The notes under the pieces: generated by a model | Database searches by the model: none | Seen by the model: the letters and a program-made list of their open reading frames with translations, nothing else | What the model was told of the DNA's origin: nothing | Shown: positions 22,334-34,199 of the stretch, in pieces | Layout of the letters: each line of letters opens with the position of its first letter | Numbering within the stretch: the first letter of the stretch is position 1 | Made by a program: the position numbers and the translations under genes | Source of the DNA: Hyposmocoma kahamanoa | Lineage: Eukaryota; Arthropoda; Insecta; Lepidoptera; Cosmopterigidae | Direction: 5' to 3' | Assembly (NCBI RefSeq): GCF_003589595.1 | Contig: NW_020653718.1 | Span: 4,350,870 to 4,414,869, forward strand | DNA length: 64,000 nucleotides

Positions 22334-24839
22334 ATTTCTGATAGAGTCGTGAGACGTTTCAAAACTTATTTTCGAACCAGCGTCTTCCAGCAAACCGTAT
22401 CAGACGTTATGCCAATTAAGCCACAGAACGAAGCAACGGACCTTACGAATTTTTCTGTGTGCTTGTTGCGGATCTTTGTCTTTGGTTTTTAACGATTCTT
22501 TTGCAATTATTTTTATAAACCCCAAAATTGCCAAAGTGATGTGAACAGCCCGCATAGCGCTTCGTCGACAAACAGACACACACACCGCGACTATTGTGTT
22601 ACGCTAATACTAACGAATTAACAACAACAGTTATAACAACGACGTTGGACGTATTGTGACGCGGTGGAGCGCACAGCCCACCCTCAAAGGTTCTTAAACA
22701 ATATCAACTTGCAGACGAAAACTAAACGGTATATTAAGCAAGTACGGTAGCCGAAACACGAAACTCGCATTACCATTTTAATTTTACTGTCCGTTAAATG
22801 TCTTTTATCAGGATCCAATGAGCTGATTTTAGAAATCTCTTGTTTCAAATTACTTTTCGATATTGAGATTTAGCGAAAACACTAATAAACGTAAATTTGT
22901 ATTTTAAGTTTTATAGTAAGTTGTCGGTTGAATAATCGTTAGCCATCTTTGTTGAGTGCCCTAACTTTGAATTCCAGATACGACACGAAGTTAACCTTTC
23001 CCTAATCTGATCTAAATAACTTTATCTAGGTCAACCCTGCCTATCTTTCATTCAATCTTACTATGTACAATGTCTAAGCTGTCCTACAATCCCAACTATC
23101 TTTCTCCTTTGGTTCTTGTTAGGCTTAAATACACCAAATTTCCTTAATGGCTTAATTTCCCTACAACATTCTTAACACCTCCAATACACATAAATAATTT
23201 TAAATAGATGGTCCATGAATACTCACATACGAGGTACAGAAACTTCATTGCGTTTAGACTTGAGCGAATACTAAAATTTTGCCAACTTTAAAATTAAGTT
23301 TGTGTTTTGAAGTTCAGCTAATCTTTTAAAACAGCGGATTTAACGTCACGCTCAGCCTGCGCTGGCGCTGGTTTTAGAGCCTCTTTCAAAATACGGCGGT
23401 CTTTCAAAGCTTATTCACCTTTGAACATGCCGATCTGCCTGACGTAGGTACGGTAGCTATGGCTAAAATGGCTTTTTTTGTTATTTTGTTTTCCATATAA
23501 TATTCTGTTTCCAATTCAAAAATTTCATAAGTAAGCAATTGCACTGAAATTGTAACATTGATTAAAATCATTGACTTGAATTGTGAATATGATGCTTTAG
23601 GGGTTGCTGTTTGTATAAAGAGATTCGTTCACGTTTGCAACAACAATCTTTATTCATCATTATAGGTAAATAAGTACATAATAATATTGGCACAGTTTTG
23701 ATGTTACATAATTTTTGAAAGTTTTTTCTGTGATGCACCATTTGGTATCTCGAACGAATATTACAAACATAATTACCAACACCGACAGTATAAAATACAA
23801 AATATATATATTTAAAGTATTTCATACGTATAATATGTTAGTAGATATTGTGTACAAAAGACTAGTATTTAAGAAATCTTTGATGACATGGTAACATTTA
23901 TCTATTAATAAAATACTCAACACATTTCGGTAATTACGCGTCTCAAGTGGGTTTATACGATCTGGAATTTTATCATATATGACCGATGCAAATTGAACAA
24001 CATTCTTTTTAAGTAGAGTAGACGTAAATTACGACTTGGTGCCGTCGGTCTAATTGGGAAGAAATCGGGGTTCATTTTGACAAATGTAGAGATTTCGAGT
24101 ACATACAGTCAAGGAAAAGTCAACAGCCTCAGAGACCGAAAAAAAGGACAACAGATTTTTGTGTATTCTTATATCAAATATCGTAGAACATAGAAATAAC
24201 GTGACAGAACCAAACGGGTCATCACCGTACGTTTTTGTCATCTATTGACGCACAAGTTCTATAATCCTTAAATAGCGTAAAGTTTTGTAATTCTTGAATA
24301 TCAGTCGAAAATATTCTACATTGCATTACTACTATAGAAGCATGTTAGTTCATGGCGCCTTAAATGAATTTGTGATTTTGCGAAGACAACTGCCGAACTG
24401 GTTTATTTTTAATCCTCGAACGGATAATTCGCAAACCTTCAGTGGTGTCGTTTATATATACATACATACTATAACTAGAGGCCAACACAGTGGCGACTAC
24501 GTAGTCGTTAAATATGACTAAATACAATTTTAAACTATATCCTTCTACAAAGGTTACAAAGGTTTCTTACAAAGATGAAAAAGGGATGTACTAAATAAAA
24601 CAAATAATCATAATCTGTCTTTCCCCAAACCAGCGGAGGAAGTTCACGGTTGATTCCCGTCGGCTAATTGGCCGCCTGCGCGCGCGCATCATGGAGGCCC
24701 ACCTCGTTATTATGACAAATTGCTCGCGGAGAATGTTGATTGTCTTTGGCATCCTTTGTGCTAACTATAGCTTTTATATCTCATTAACACCTACGTCAGA
24801 GGTTCCCAAATTGATAACTTGAAGCCCTGATGCAAGTTT
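22334..24839. other. No recognisable feature
   Basis: Mostly AT-rich with one moderately GC-rich patch near 22650-22690. No coding or mobile-element signal was seen. Confidence 0.45.
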
Positions 24840-25135
24840 ATAGTCCTTTTTATATTTTCAAGTGACGGGATGAACAAGTCGTGTACCTGATGGTTAACTA
24901 CTCGCTTGTCTATAGCAGTTGCAGTGCCACGCAGAGCTTTAAATCGCAAAGATCTGAGTTGCACTGCCACTGCACCTGTCACCTTGAAACATAAGTTGAC
25001 AAGTCCCATCTGCCTGTAATTTCACCAGCACTCTTACCCTTCAACACCCGTGCACAGTAATGCTGACGTTACTGCTTGGCGGCAGAAGTAGGTTAGGTGG
25101 CAGTACTTCTCTGGACGATTTACTGCTACATGGTG
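24840..25135 (+). repeat. Interspersed repeat family A, copy 2
   Basis: A near full-length copy. It begins CTTTTTATATTTTCAAGTGA with a CGGGATGAACAAGTCGTG block, and continues through GCAGTTGCAGTGCCAC, AGCTTTAAATCGCAAAGATC, CTTGACAAGTCCCATCTGCC, GTTACTGCTTGGCGGCAGAA and CTTCTCTGGACGA. It matches the copies at 855, 59740, 60765, 61062 and 61838 in order. Confidence 0.8.
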
Positions 25136-28100
25136 GATAAAAAATGACTCGTGTTGATTCAGGAAATCAAAGTAATGTTTTCATCAATAAACTACATTAA
25201 ACTAACTGGTGCTGTGATCTTTGAGAATCACCGTCTCAGAAGAAGCCACATAACCAGTGATGTGTAGAGCCACTGTTAGATTGATGACGTCAAATATTTC
25301 CCTCTCAGGGAGGTCTACTTCAAAGCGCACTCGCCGATCAAATTGACAAATCACTTGAAAATATTAACACGTGTCGTCATTAATTGGTGCCAGTTTTTAT
25401 TAAAATATACAAATTACGTCGTTAATGCATTTCTGACTTTATTGACATATATCAGTCGTAGAGTTTGATAAAGATTGGAATTGCCATACCTATACCTGTC
25501 GCAACTCTATAAATCTCCAGTGAGCAGGCTGCCGTTTAATGTCCTTTAGCATCTAAACCTACGGCCAAACCACAGTGAACTCCTTCTAAAGAGAATTGCT
25601 ACTATCTTACGCAAAATTCCGACTCCATTAGATAAAGACAAAAACCATCACCCATTAGTGGAGCCGTCAATAGAGTCAAACACCAATTAACTGTATAATA
25701 CACATCAATTCCATCCCCGATAAGCGCAGGCGCAGCTCGGCGCCACCGCTGCTAAAAAACCGCACCGCCACCCACGACACCACCCTGTCGAAAAAAATCA
25801 GTCAAGGGTATATTTTTACTTAAGATATTGGTGTTCTGTTTTGTTTAAAAAACCATATAAGGCTTAAAGTTCTTAAGTCAAGTATTTTTATAACTTTGTG
25901 CAGTCAGCAGAGATCAGAATATGCAAAATACATTTACATAAATGTTAAGCAATACACATAAAGTGGATAACTACCTCCTTCTGAAAGTAATTAAAAATAA
26001 AAGGCAAAAACTTAAAGTAAAATAATACAAAACAAATATTCTTTATTGCTCACTAAGACAAAAATATAACAATAAAAAAAACCAAAAATCTGGTATAGAT
26101 ACGCTACATAGCAATCTCTTCAGTGCAATCTTGGGGTTACAGGATAAACTTATAGACAATAATTAATTGAGGGCACAACGAATTGAATACTCATATTGCA
26201 CTATATAATTATATTTTTACAACTACAAAACTTCTAAATTTACTCCCGTAGACGAATGATTGCTAGTTCGGCATCAAAAATATACCTATAACATAAATAC
26301 AATAATGATTCCGGAATTTCAGAGCAAGATATTAGTTACTCTATGCGTGTTACTTTCTTGAACTTGAAATAAATACACCCTAACTATTTCGATTTCTTAA
26401 TAAGTAATCCGTGTTGGTAGCAGGACATAAATTGGTGACATAAACAATAGTCAACGCGAAGAAAAGATCCTCAAAACAATGTCATTGTTGTCATTGAGAA
26501 ATGGGTCAAGTTTTCAGTAGATATTCAATCCTAAGGTAAGTATCTATATTTTTTTACTGAACCACGGATCTCTGATCTGTTTTTACAACTAGATGGATAG
26601 CAAACTCAAGAGGCTACACTTAGCGAAATGTCCAGATACCGTTTATCGGCCTGTCTGGGTGGCATCTCCGTCACAGGCGCAGCACAAACTGATGCCTCGT
26701 AAATCAAACGATAATTCCTAACTAGTTTATTTATTCGGACTGTTTTTTGAATGACACGTGTTCGTGTTAACGTCAGCGAAGCCTTTTTAGCGCTGTGTTG
26801 ACGCATTGTTAACTTTATTTTTTGTTGTGAGTACATGGTGTGATGAAATACTCTTCAATAAAATAAATAAATAAAAATAAACAAAATTAATCTCTGTATA
26901 AGCTACACTTAATATTTGTATATAAGCTGAACTCTATCTTCATCGACTACAAAGATGACGTCTTTGAAATGAAGCCTTTACCCCGGATTTCCATTACGTC
27001 GACCGGTCCTTTTGAAGTATACAACATTTAAGAACTATCTCTTAAATTATGCCAGAAATGTGGCAAAGGCGCGAATGACATCGCGTGGGAGTGTTTTTGT
27101 CTCAAACAAGTAATACTATTTCACTGTTTTTGCCTAATTCCTCTCGCGAGACAAGCTAATGGCGCGGCAATCGCTTCGCTGCGACGCAGGCATTGGACCA
27201 AACATTCTTGCAAAATGCTAATCGACCAATGAGCTGCATACCAAAATTATGTTGTAAGGAATACGAATTACAAAAACATGAACATGGTTTTATTTTTATG
27301 GTTTTAGCGTTTTGAAACTTCAAAACCATACGAGACGGCAAGTTTTCGTCGATTTCTCCTAAAAAACTGTGTCATGTTTTTATAAAATTTTGTATTAAAA
27401 ATTAACTTATTTTAAATCAGCATAACAGCGGTTAAAAACAATCCTTACTTACATTTAGACCCCAAGTTAGATGTATTAATTCACGTTACGAAACAAAATG
27501 AGAAATGCACAATAATGGCCTGGGCCTATTTCTGGATTTGATTCCATCCATAAAATTTCATCGTATGTAGTTTTCCTCGTCAATGGTAATGGATGAAATA
27601 GTAGGTAAAGAAACCTTACCTTGCATTTATATCCACGAAAACAATGAATTTCTTTAACGTTATGGTTTATATATCAAGATCTCGTTTTCGCAAACTTATG
27701 CCACGTTGTACGAATATGTCCCAACAAAGCTCCGATTACCATATCATCCGTGAAATCTCAATCGTCCAACGCCGTTGACAGCTCATTCGGTCGCAGATCG
27801 TCAAAGATGCAATTAAGACGTGTGCGGTGCGGGTGGCGGCATTGCCAATGGCTGGCCGGGCCCAATTAGTGCCGCCTTTAGTTCCTAATGCCACGGATTA
27901 CCGAGGGTTGCAAAGGGAAATGCATCAGCAAAGCATGAGCGACACTTTTTGCCTAAATTTTATTTAAGTTTCATGAAATGACAACTTTGATTAAAGGTTT
28001 AAATTGAATTGAATTCAAGTCTTGTGCTTCTTGATGCTTATTTTGTCACATTTTCTTGTGGCGTGCTTGCACCAAACTCCAGCCTAGGACACATTTTGTG

Positions 28101-28819
28101 TAGTCTTTGTAGTCAAGCGACATCGGGCAATCGGTAAAATGGTGTTGCCAATAATCCTCTCCCAAAAGCAGTTTTGTTCCGGACCAGTGGAAATGGACGT
28201 TACGCTACATTATGTCTAGTTTGTTGTCGTCGTTCACTTTAGATGAAATTGCAGAAAATATTAGATTGTAAAAATGGTTAATAATGCATTCATAATATCC
28301 CCCGCCAAAACATTTACTTGTATATTCGCAAATATTATATTTTAATAAACCAACCTTACTCGTCACCTTATTTGTTTATGTATTATTTTTGCTCAATGTT
28401 TGAGTGTGAAAATAAATAAATTAAGTAAAAGCTTCTAGCATATAAATCGTTCATTATCTACCCTACTGTAAGACCTTCACATTTCCAAATCATAATTCCT
28501 AGAACGAAAGTTTTCAGAGGAAAATGCGAGGGAGAAAATAGGTGGATAATTGATACGACACGAGGGGAAGGTCCCAGGTGTAATATTGTATAATGTATAT
28601 TCGGCGAAATTAGATACTTGTTGAATGGCTGGAGTACCAACTTTGAGCATAAAGGAAAACTTATTCAGAGAATCGAGTAGAAAATGATTCGTTGTTTATT
28701 TGCAAGGTTTAGGCAATGCACTTCGGACTTTGTTTATTTTTATTTTTTATTATATACGATACGGTTTGGTAAGTATGTGAATTTGAGAAGGAATTTCTTT
28801 TTTTATTTCAAATTATACT
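25136..28819. other. No recognisable gene
   Basis: AT-rich DNA with GC-rich islets near 25730-25790 and 27815-27880. No protein motif or shared repeat was recognised. Confidence 0.4.
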
Positions 28820-29040
28820 TTATTTTTCTACGTACTCTCCTTTTAACTCTATACACGTTGGCCGCGATAATCCAACTTCTTAAACCCATCAAAAAGATAT
28901 ATTTTTTAAATCTCTGAAAATTAGGCCTTCGTTTCTGCTATCACTTTCTCAATTGCAAATCGGTAAAAAAACCAGATAAAAAGTCTGATAGGGTTAAATC
29001 TGGTGAAGACAGGGCTGCGGCAATACTTCGTACCATAATT
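28820..29040 (-). pseudogene. Mariner-like transposase, C-terminal fragment
   Basis: On the minus strand SPDLTLSDF (the region of the third catalytic Asp, normally SPDLAPSDF) is followed after frameshifts by YLFDGFKKLDYR and CIELKGEYVEK, ending in a stop at 28820. The CIELKG-YVEK ending is characteristic of many insect mariner-type transposases. Everything upstream is lost or unrecognisable. It is a different subfamily from the copy at 7103-8156. Confidence 0.6.
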
Positions 29041-29258
29041 CGACAAGTTTTGATGTTGCAGATGAGAAACGGAATACTCGAATTTCCGTTTTCTCCATAT
29101 TTGAAAAATATACCGACCTCACCTAACTTTTCTATTACAATTTTTTTTTAAATTCGCGCCAATTTTATAAAGTAACATCAGTTGACTGGGAAGGAATTCT
29201 AGATTAAAAAATAAAAATAAATTCCGATAAAAGTTTTTATTTAAACTGACTTTACTAA

Positions 29259-30047
29259 AGTAACATTTATTTTATTTATTTATTTCTCCACAGATATACA
29301 ATTTATACTTATTCTAAAGACCTTGCCAACCTGGGCATCAGGTTGTTGGCAAGAATACATACTTACAATACTTTTACATTACGCATATGTAAGTATATCT
29401 ATTCTAGTTAATTCTTCATTAATTAAGTTACATTAAATACTAGCTAATTTTCTAAAGTAAAACTGTCTTTGCTAAATAATACTAGGTATCTCTAATCATA
29501 ATATTTATTTCACTAAAACATTACATCACTTAGTAACAAATTTTTTAATTTCTTTTTCTACACTTTTTTACTAACCTTCGTTCTTTCTCTGAGCCAGTCT
29601 ATTTTATTGTATATTTTTGATATAACATATTTATCAGTTCTTTTTTCATAATTATTATTAACCTTACATTTATTTAATTTCCTTTCTCTAACTTTTTTTG
29701 TGTTATACCTGTTATATACCAATAATTTATCCTCACTCTTAAAATAGTTTTCAATGGCTATCGCAAATTTTACTTTTTTATCAACTGGCAATATTTATTA
29801 TATTATTATTATATTATTATATTTTACATATTTTAAATAATTTTTCATAATCGTCTTTATATATATTTTTGGTGTTTTTATCTACCAAAAATTTTGTTAA
29901 TCCTAACTGATTTTTTTTAATATCTTGGATATGTGTTTTGTTAGTACGATCAAATATACTTAAGTCATAGCCAATCAACGAGTCAGCCAGTGCATAGTAC
30001 ACCACAAGCAACGTCCGCTTATTCAATATTCTAATTATTTGATAAAA
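29259..30047 (-). pseudogene. CR1/jockey-type non-LTR retrotransposon, 5'-truncated 3' end
   Basis: Two minus-strand frames make up one C-terminus: FYQIIRILNKRTLLVVYYAL, then ADSLIGYDLSIF, YEKLFKICKI, and in the second frame LPVDKKVKFAIAIENYF and NRYNTKKVRERKL. This is the post-polymerase region of CR1-like ORF2 proteins (L---YYAL--S---YG-, then KL-ILPV, then NTR). A TAT/ATT-rich microsatellite at 29790-29820 has expanded between the frames and broken them. A 3' tail of TAAATAAATA units (plus-strand TTTATTTATT) lies at 29265-29288. TTTACTAA occurs on both sides (29251-29258 and 30048-30055) and could be an 8-bp target duplication; the open frame begins exactly at 30047. Confidence 0.65.
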
Positions 30048-30109
30048 TTTACTAATAATATGTCTACATACTACGTAGTTATAAAACCTACATAGTTATC
30101 AAACCGCCC

Positions 30110-30430
30110 TCGTAGATACACGCTTGGTCACAATCTCACTTGTAGCCAAGTGACAAACTGATTTACTGATATGCGTTAGTACGCATATCAGTAAATCAGT
30201 ATGTACTGCTAAAATACATTTCACTCTAGCCTTCAATAGTTCCAAATTGTAATGTTGGTAATTTCTTTGCCGTGCGTATCAGGGAACGATGAAGCAAAGA
30301 GCTGTGTGCGAATGGGTGGTAAGTTAATGGATGGAGTGTTTCGGACTTTCCAGTCGACTAAAGTAGGAACGGTCAAGGTGGAGCTAAATGGAAAAGTTCC
30401 TCGTACCTTTTCCCCGATGGGTACGTAAAT
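30110..30430 (-). pseudogene. Non-LTR retrotransposon, reverse transcriptase C-terminus
   Basis: The minus strand reads KVRGTFPFSSTLTVPTLV, then KVRNTPSINLPPIRTQLFAS and SFPDTHGKEI, a diverged version of the PF-STT-, VVDIPPIRTKRFASSF--RTAKE motif at 21953 and 31612. Its 3' side, about 30119-30160, contains the antisense of the GTGAGATTGTGACCAAGC tail that is also present at 32698-32832. It is decayed by several frameshifts. Confidence 0.6.
30157..30200. repeat. Perfect 20-bp inverted repeat, 4-base loop
   Basis: ACTGATTTACTGATATGCGT (30157-30176) and its exact complement (30181-30200) flank TAGT. It lies in the 3' untranslated part of the non-LTR fragment. Twenty matched pairs without a mismatch in otherwise decayed sequence suggest a recent origin or selection on the structure. 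Confidence 0.9.
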
Positions 30431-31159
30431 TGAAGTAGAAAATACTATATACTTTGTATATACATACATATATTTCATATTGTTAAGGGGTCGTGATGCA
30501 CTAACTCCAAAACAGCAAATAATATACTGACGTCCGTATACTAAAAAGCATATATAAATAGCTACTGAAAAATGAGATGAAAATGAAGGTTGCAATTAAA
30601 CATGACTTCAAAACAATCTTCCAAGTATCAATTAGAGACACGTCTGTCACAACTAATTCGACCCACGTGGCGACATCAAATATGACTTAAAGCAAACAAC
30701 ACACCGACCGACAAACGCGCCGACAATGTAGTCGACGTGTTCTCCATGTGTTAGCACTTTGCTCGCACTGGGCTGGAACTCTTTGTCTCGGCTTTCACTA
30801 ATTTTATTACAACTTTCCATATGTCAAGCCCCATATTTTAGTAACTTTTGTATGGAATATAGGGGTCGTTGGCAATTTATTACAATTTTATGAGGTTTAG
30901 TTTTTGTTTCTTAGTTAGATCTAGTTACAAATATTGTGGGTTTAACTGCCGTTGTAAATTAAACGAAATGTGTTGTTTTGTTGGTTTTTGTTGAACACCT
31001 ATGTCGCCTTCTTGTTCGCTTGGAGTTTCCCGTCTCCATTGAATCGTTCTTCAATTGAATTTGTTGGTTTAGGCTGGTCTTTATTTCTAGCACGACCTTT
31101 AACCTATAACCTATATGGATCAAGGGTCGAGCTTCAGACGATCCCAATACGAACTCACT
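30431..31159. other. No recognisable feature
   Basis: AT-rich DNA; no coding motif or repeat match noted. Confidence 0.4.
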
Positions 31160-31475
31160 TAAAACAGCCTACAATAATGCCACCAGGTCTTGCAAAAGAG
31201 CGTACATCAGAGCGGATGCTCAGCGCGTCGCACGAGTTGGCCAAGAACTCCTGACGCATCCCACTGGTAGTCGTAGTTACTGGCGTCTTATGATATGGGG
31301 TCCTTCAAACGAGGCGTGAAGAGGCATATTGTAGGCAGGCAGGGTGGAGGTGGCTAGTGCAGTGAGGGTTTCATCGCTGCACTAGGTTCCTTCGCGTATG
31401 GATACCACTTTCCACTTAACATCAGGTGGAGTGGAGTCATTTGCCTGTCATGTATAAAAATAAAAAAACCTGCTG
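31160..31475 (+). pseudogene. Non-LTR retrotransposon fragment with internal deletion
   Basis: The plus strand encodes a stretch like SCKRAYIRADAQRV, then ELLTHPTGSRSYWRL. This resembles the linker between endonuclease and reverse transcriptase in jockey-like ORF2 proteins (KRAY-RA-R----R-, then L-HPTGS-SFW-L). Almost immediately afterwards comes sequence typical of a 3' untranslated end (GGCAGGCAGGGTGG, CACTTTCCACTTAACATCAGG, TGCCTGTCATGTATAAAAATAAAAAAA) with a short A-rich tail. The whole polymerase domain between them is missing. Confidence 0.5.
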
Positions 31476-31505
31476 CGAATAGAGTTCGACATATTGTTGC
31501 AAGTG

Positions 31506-31575
31506 CGGTAATGGTAGCCCGGAGAACGTTTGCTTCTCAATCGCGAAATCCACGGTCTTTGATTTTAATTTCCAA
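31506..31575 (+). repeat. SINE head fragment
   Basis: GCGGTAATGGTAGCCCGGAG, GAACGTTTGCTTCTCAA and CCACGGTCTTTGATTTTAAT resemble the tRNA-like head of the SINE at 20911. It is short and diverged. Confidence 0.4.
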
Positions 31576-31611
31576 ATTTTTTTATTTTTGTTTTTTATTA
31601 AAAAATAAGTG

Positions 31612-32045
31612 CGCATTTGACCTCCATCTCACCTGATGGAAAGTGACGATGAGGTCGACGATGGAGCATGCACACCTAGATAATGCCTATTCACTCTCGC
31701 CTTGAAAAGACCTAAGTTATAACGTTCAGGGAACAAGTCTGCAGACAGGGAATTCCACTCCACAGCCGTTCGCCATATAGATGTAGAAGCGTAACGCTTC
31801 GTGCGAATTCTTGGAATATCCACAACATAAGGGTGGAACCCCAGCTTACATCTGGTCCCCCGATGATGTAAAAGGGAAGGCGGAATTCATTCGTGTAAAA
31901 TTCCATCGCACACTCTCGTGATATATCCTGTGGAATACCGATAAACAGGCAACTTTACGGCGTTGTTCAAGGCTCTGCAACTTCGCCTCTACTAATTCCG
32001 GGTCACCTATAAGCCTCTTTACACGCTTGTCGATTGAATCCAAGG
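31612..32045 (-). pseudogene. Non-LTR retrotransposon, reverse transcriptase C-terminus
   Basis: Three overlapping minus-strand frames form one decayed C-terminus: LDSIDKRVKRLIGDPELVE, LEQRRKVACLSVFHRIY, MEFYTNEFRLPFY, then MDIPRIRTKRYASTSIWRTA, EWNSLSADLFPERYNLGLFK and ARVNRHYLGVHAPSS. It is the most complete example in the window of the family also seen at 4118, 21953 and 30110. At least two frameshifts are needed. The region toward 31612 is the antisense of a CATCAGGTGAGATGGAGG tail. It lies in tandem with other retroelement fragments from 28.8 to 35 kb. Confidence 0.8.
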
Positions 32046-32697
32046 CTTAACAATTATTTACATTTTTGGACATTTGGCAGCTATACTTATTGTTAGCGGT
32101 GAAGGAAAAAATTACAATAAGAGCAGCAAGTGGAAGAAGCCTCAACCTGCGTTGGGTTAAGTTGGTGAATAGCCTGAACCTTATTTTTAGTGCAACCCGG
32201 CATAATATAAATGTAGAACGATGATTTTGCCACATATCCATTTATTACCAATCTAGCCTTCTTGACGATATGCGATTTAGCATCCGGTTATTTTTCTTCC
32301 CATCCTTGTCCTTCTTTGAAACATTGACCAAATTTGTAAGGAGTATCAAAGGGACCGTCCGCGGCGCACCGCGAGTCTCAATTATCAACACCTCAGATTA
32401 ATGTCTCAAAAGTATCCTGGCTTAATTACCACGTTTTTACTTACATGTTTATTTATACATGCCCGTTTATTTAAACGGTAATCCGCTTACCCGCGATCCT
32501 GTTAAAACCACATTTTACGCTTGTCTTCAAGTTTTTGTTTACAATATCGCTACAAGAAAAACTGGCCCGACAGTATCATCGTAAAAGTAAGAAAATGTTT
32601 ATGTAGGTAACCTTTCATTTCCAATGTTAATGTTTGGTCATAAACCGTCTTCTTGCAGGAAATCGGTGTCCACCTTTTACAGTTCTTTTTTTATATG
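32046..32697. other. No recognisable feature
   Basis: No gene or repeat was identified. The sequence just right of 32046 may extend the retroelement at 31612. Confidence 0.4.
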
Positions 32698-32832
32698 TAA
32701 CAGACATATGCTTGGCCACAATCTCACCTGACGTTGAGTGATAACGCGACTCACGATGGTATAATTAAAACTACCTATTCAGTTTAATCTTGAGCACTTT
32801 GTTTAACGTTTTAGACCTTGAAGGTAGGTATC
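32698..32832 (-). repeat. Non-LTR retrotransposon 3' tail
   Basis: On the minus strand it reads AAGGTCTAAAACGTTAAAC, then AGATTAAACTGAATAGGTAG and CAGGTGAGATTGTGGCCAAG, before an A-rich end. This is the far 3' end (last codons of ORF2 plus untranslated tail) of the family represented at 30110 and 31612. Confidence 0.55.
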
Positions 32833-33365
32833 ATAATATATAAAGTAATATTTTACGCAAGAATTCAAACCTTCAGTTAAAATAAATGCGTTTTAGTAAT
32901 GATTACATTACTTGCGCATTGTATTTGCCGTGGAGCCGTGGAGAGCCAAGACCGTATATTTGGTTAATTAAGTGAACAATAGGCGAACGACTTATTGTTC
33001 CTATAATATTTCCAAATTATTTATACATAATAGAGATGCGTGTAGAGTGACCATAAATTTGAGTAAAAAAAAAAAATCATGTAATGCGTAATTGTATTAT
33101 TTTACATTATTTTATTTTTGGCAACAAAATGTATAATCATCTTCGTGGAATTACAAATAGTACTTAGATGGACTTTCCATATAAGTATTATATTACGGTT
33201 CTTCTTATATGCATATATATATCTTCGGCGTGTTCAATCTAAAACAATTTTTTTTTATTTAAAAAGGTGAATGTTAAGTAGCAACATTTCTCGCGAACGA
33301 TAAAGGAAAACATCGCGATGACACCTGCACATCGAAAAGGTTCACAATCCTTTGAAAACGTGTCC
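32833..33365. other. No recognisable feature
   Basis: AT-rich DNA with a poly-A run at 33066-33078. No gene was recognised. Confidence 0.45.
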
Positions 33366-33480
33366 AGATTCCATCCCGCACTAGGCCAGTGTGGATGATT
33401 ATTGCCTCGACCCTTTGTTAGGGATACTTATTTCAGCAGTGGGATGTATAATGGGAGATAGATGATATCGATGATGATGA
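33366..33480 (+). repeat. Lepidopteran-type retroelement tail
   Basis: TTCCATCCCGCACTAGGCCA, TGTTAGGGATACTTATTTCA and CAGCAGTGGGATGTATAATGGG are followed by a short GAT-rich tail. The CAGCAGTGGG-GTATAATGGG motif also ends the SINE at 20911. It is typical of lepidopteran SINE or non-LTR 3' ends. Confidence 0.6.
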
Positions 33481-33919
33481 ATATCACAATCAGTGTAGAG
33501 CAAGAGGTACAGCAGTCATAAAACACCGAAAATATAGTATAGAACATTATTGTCAATTACATGTCTCGTCTTGGTGTAACGTTTTCACAAATATCAGTAA
33601 CCATTATTTAAGATTAATCAAATGGAAATTTGACCAAACAGCTTCCCGAGAGTTTCATGGTCAACTGTCAACTAGTAGAACAAATGATATTTTTATTTAT
33701 TTATTGGATCGTATGCATTACTCTGATGACAGGGCGTTTCAACCCAAATTAATAAAAGCAAATATAATTAAAAAATAATTAAAACTTTACTATCACTTAC
33801 CACAAAACTAACATGTATTAAAAGTTCACGTACGTTTGCACATTTATCTCTCTCACAACTTTTTATCCGATAAGAAATCTTTAATGGTGTAATTTAGAGA
33901 GTAGTTTCAGTTTAGTGTC
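33481..33919. other. No recognisable feature
   Basis: AT-rich DNA between two retroelements; nothing recognised. Confidence 0.45.
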
Positions 33920-34055
33920 TGTAGATACTAAACTGAAAGGCTAAATTTATAATTTTCAAATTTCCCGAATGGGTTCAAAAGAAACTACGTTTTCCCAGTA
34001 GTTGTCAATTTATTTGTCATCTAAATCTGTCAAATATTGTAAAGAGTTTACAACA
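33920..34055 (-). repeat. BEL/Pao 3' LTR
   Basis: It starts TGTTGTAAACTC directly after the purine tract CCAGGAGGA (plus-strand 34056-34064). It contains AATATTTGACAGATTTAGA, CGTAGTTTCTTTTGAACCC and AAAATTATAAATTTA, and ends TCTACA. It is about 12 bases longer than the other LTR near its end. Confidence 0.7.
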
Positions 34056-34199
34056 TCCTCCTGGCACGGAGTTGCGCACCCGCTGATCAATACAAAATTA
34101 GAAAAATATGCACACAACCAATATTTGGAAATAACACAAACACTTAAAACAATAGAATTTAACACTGAATAAATATTTACAAAATTAACCTATCCCGTA

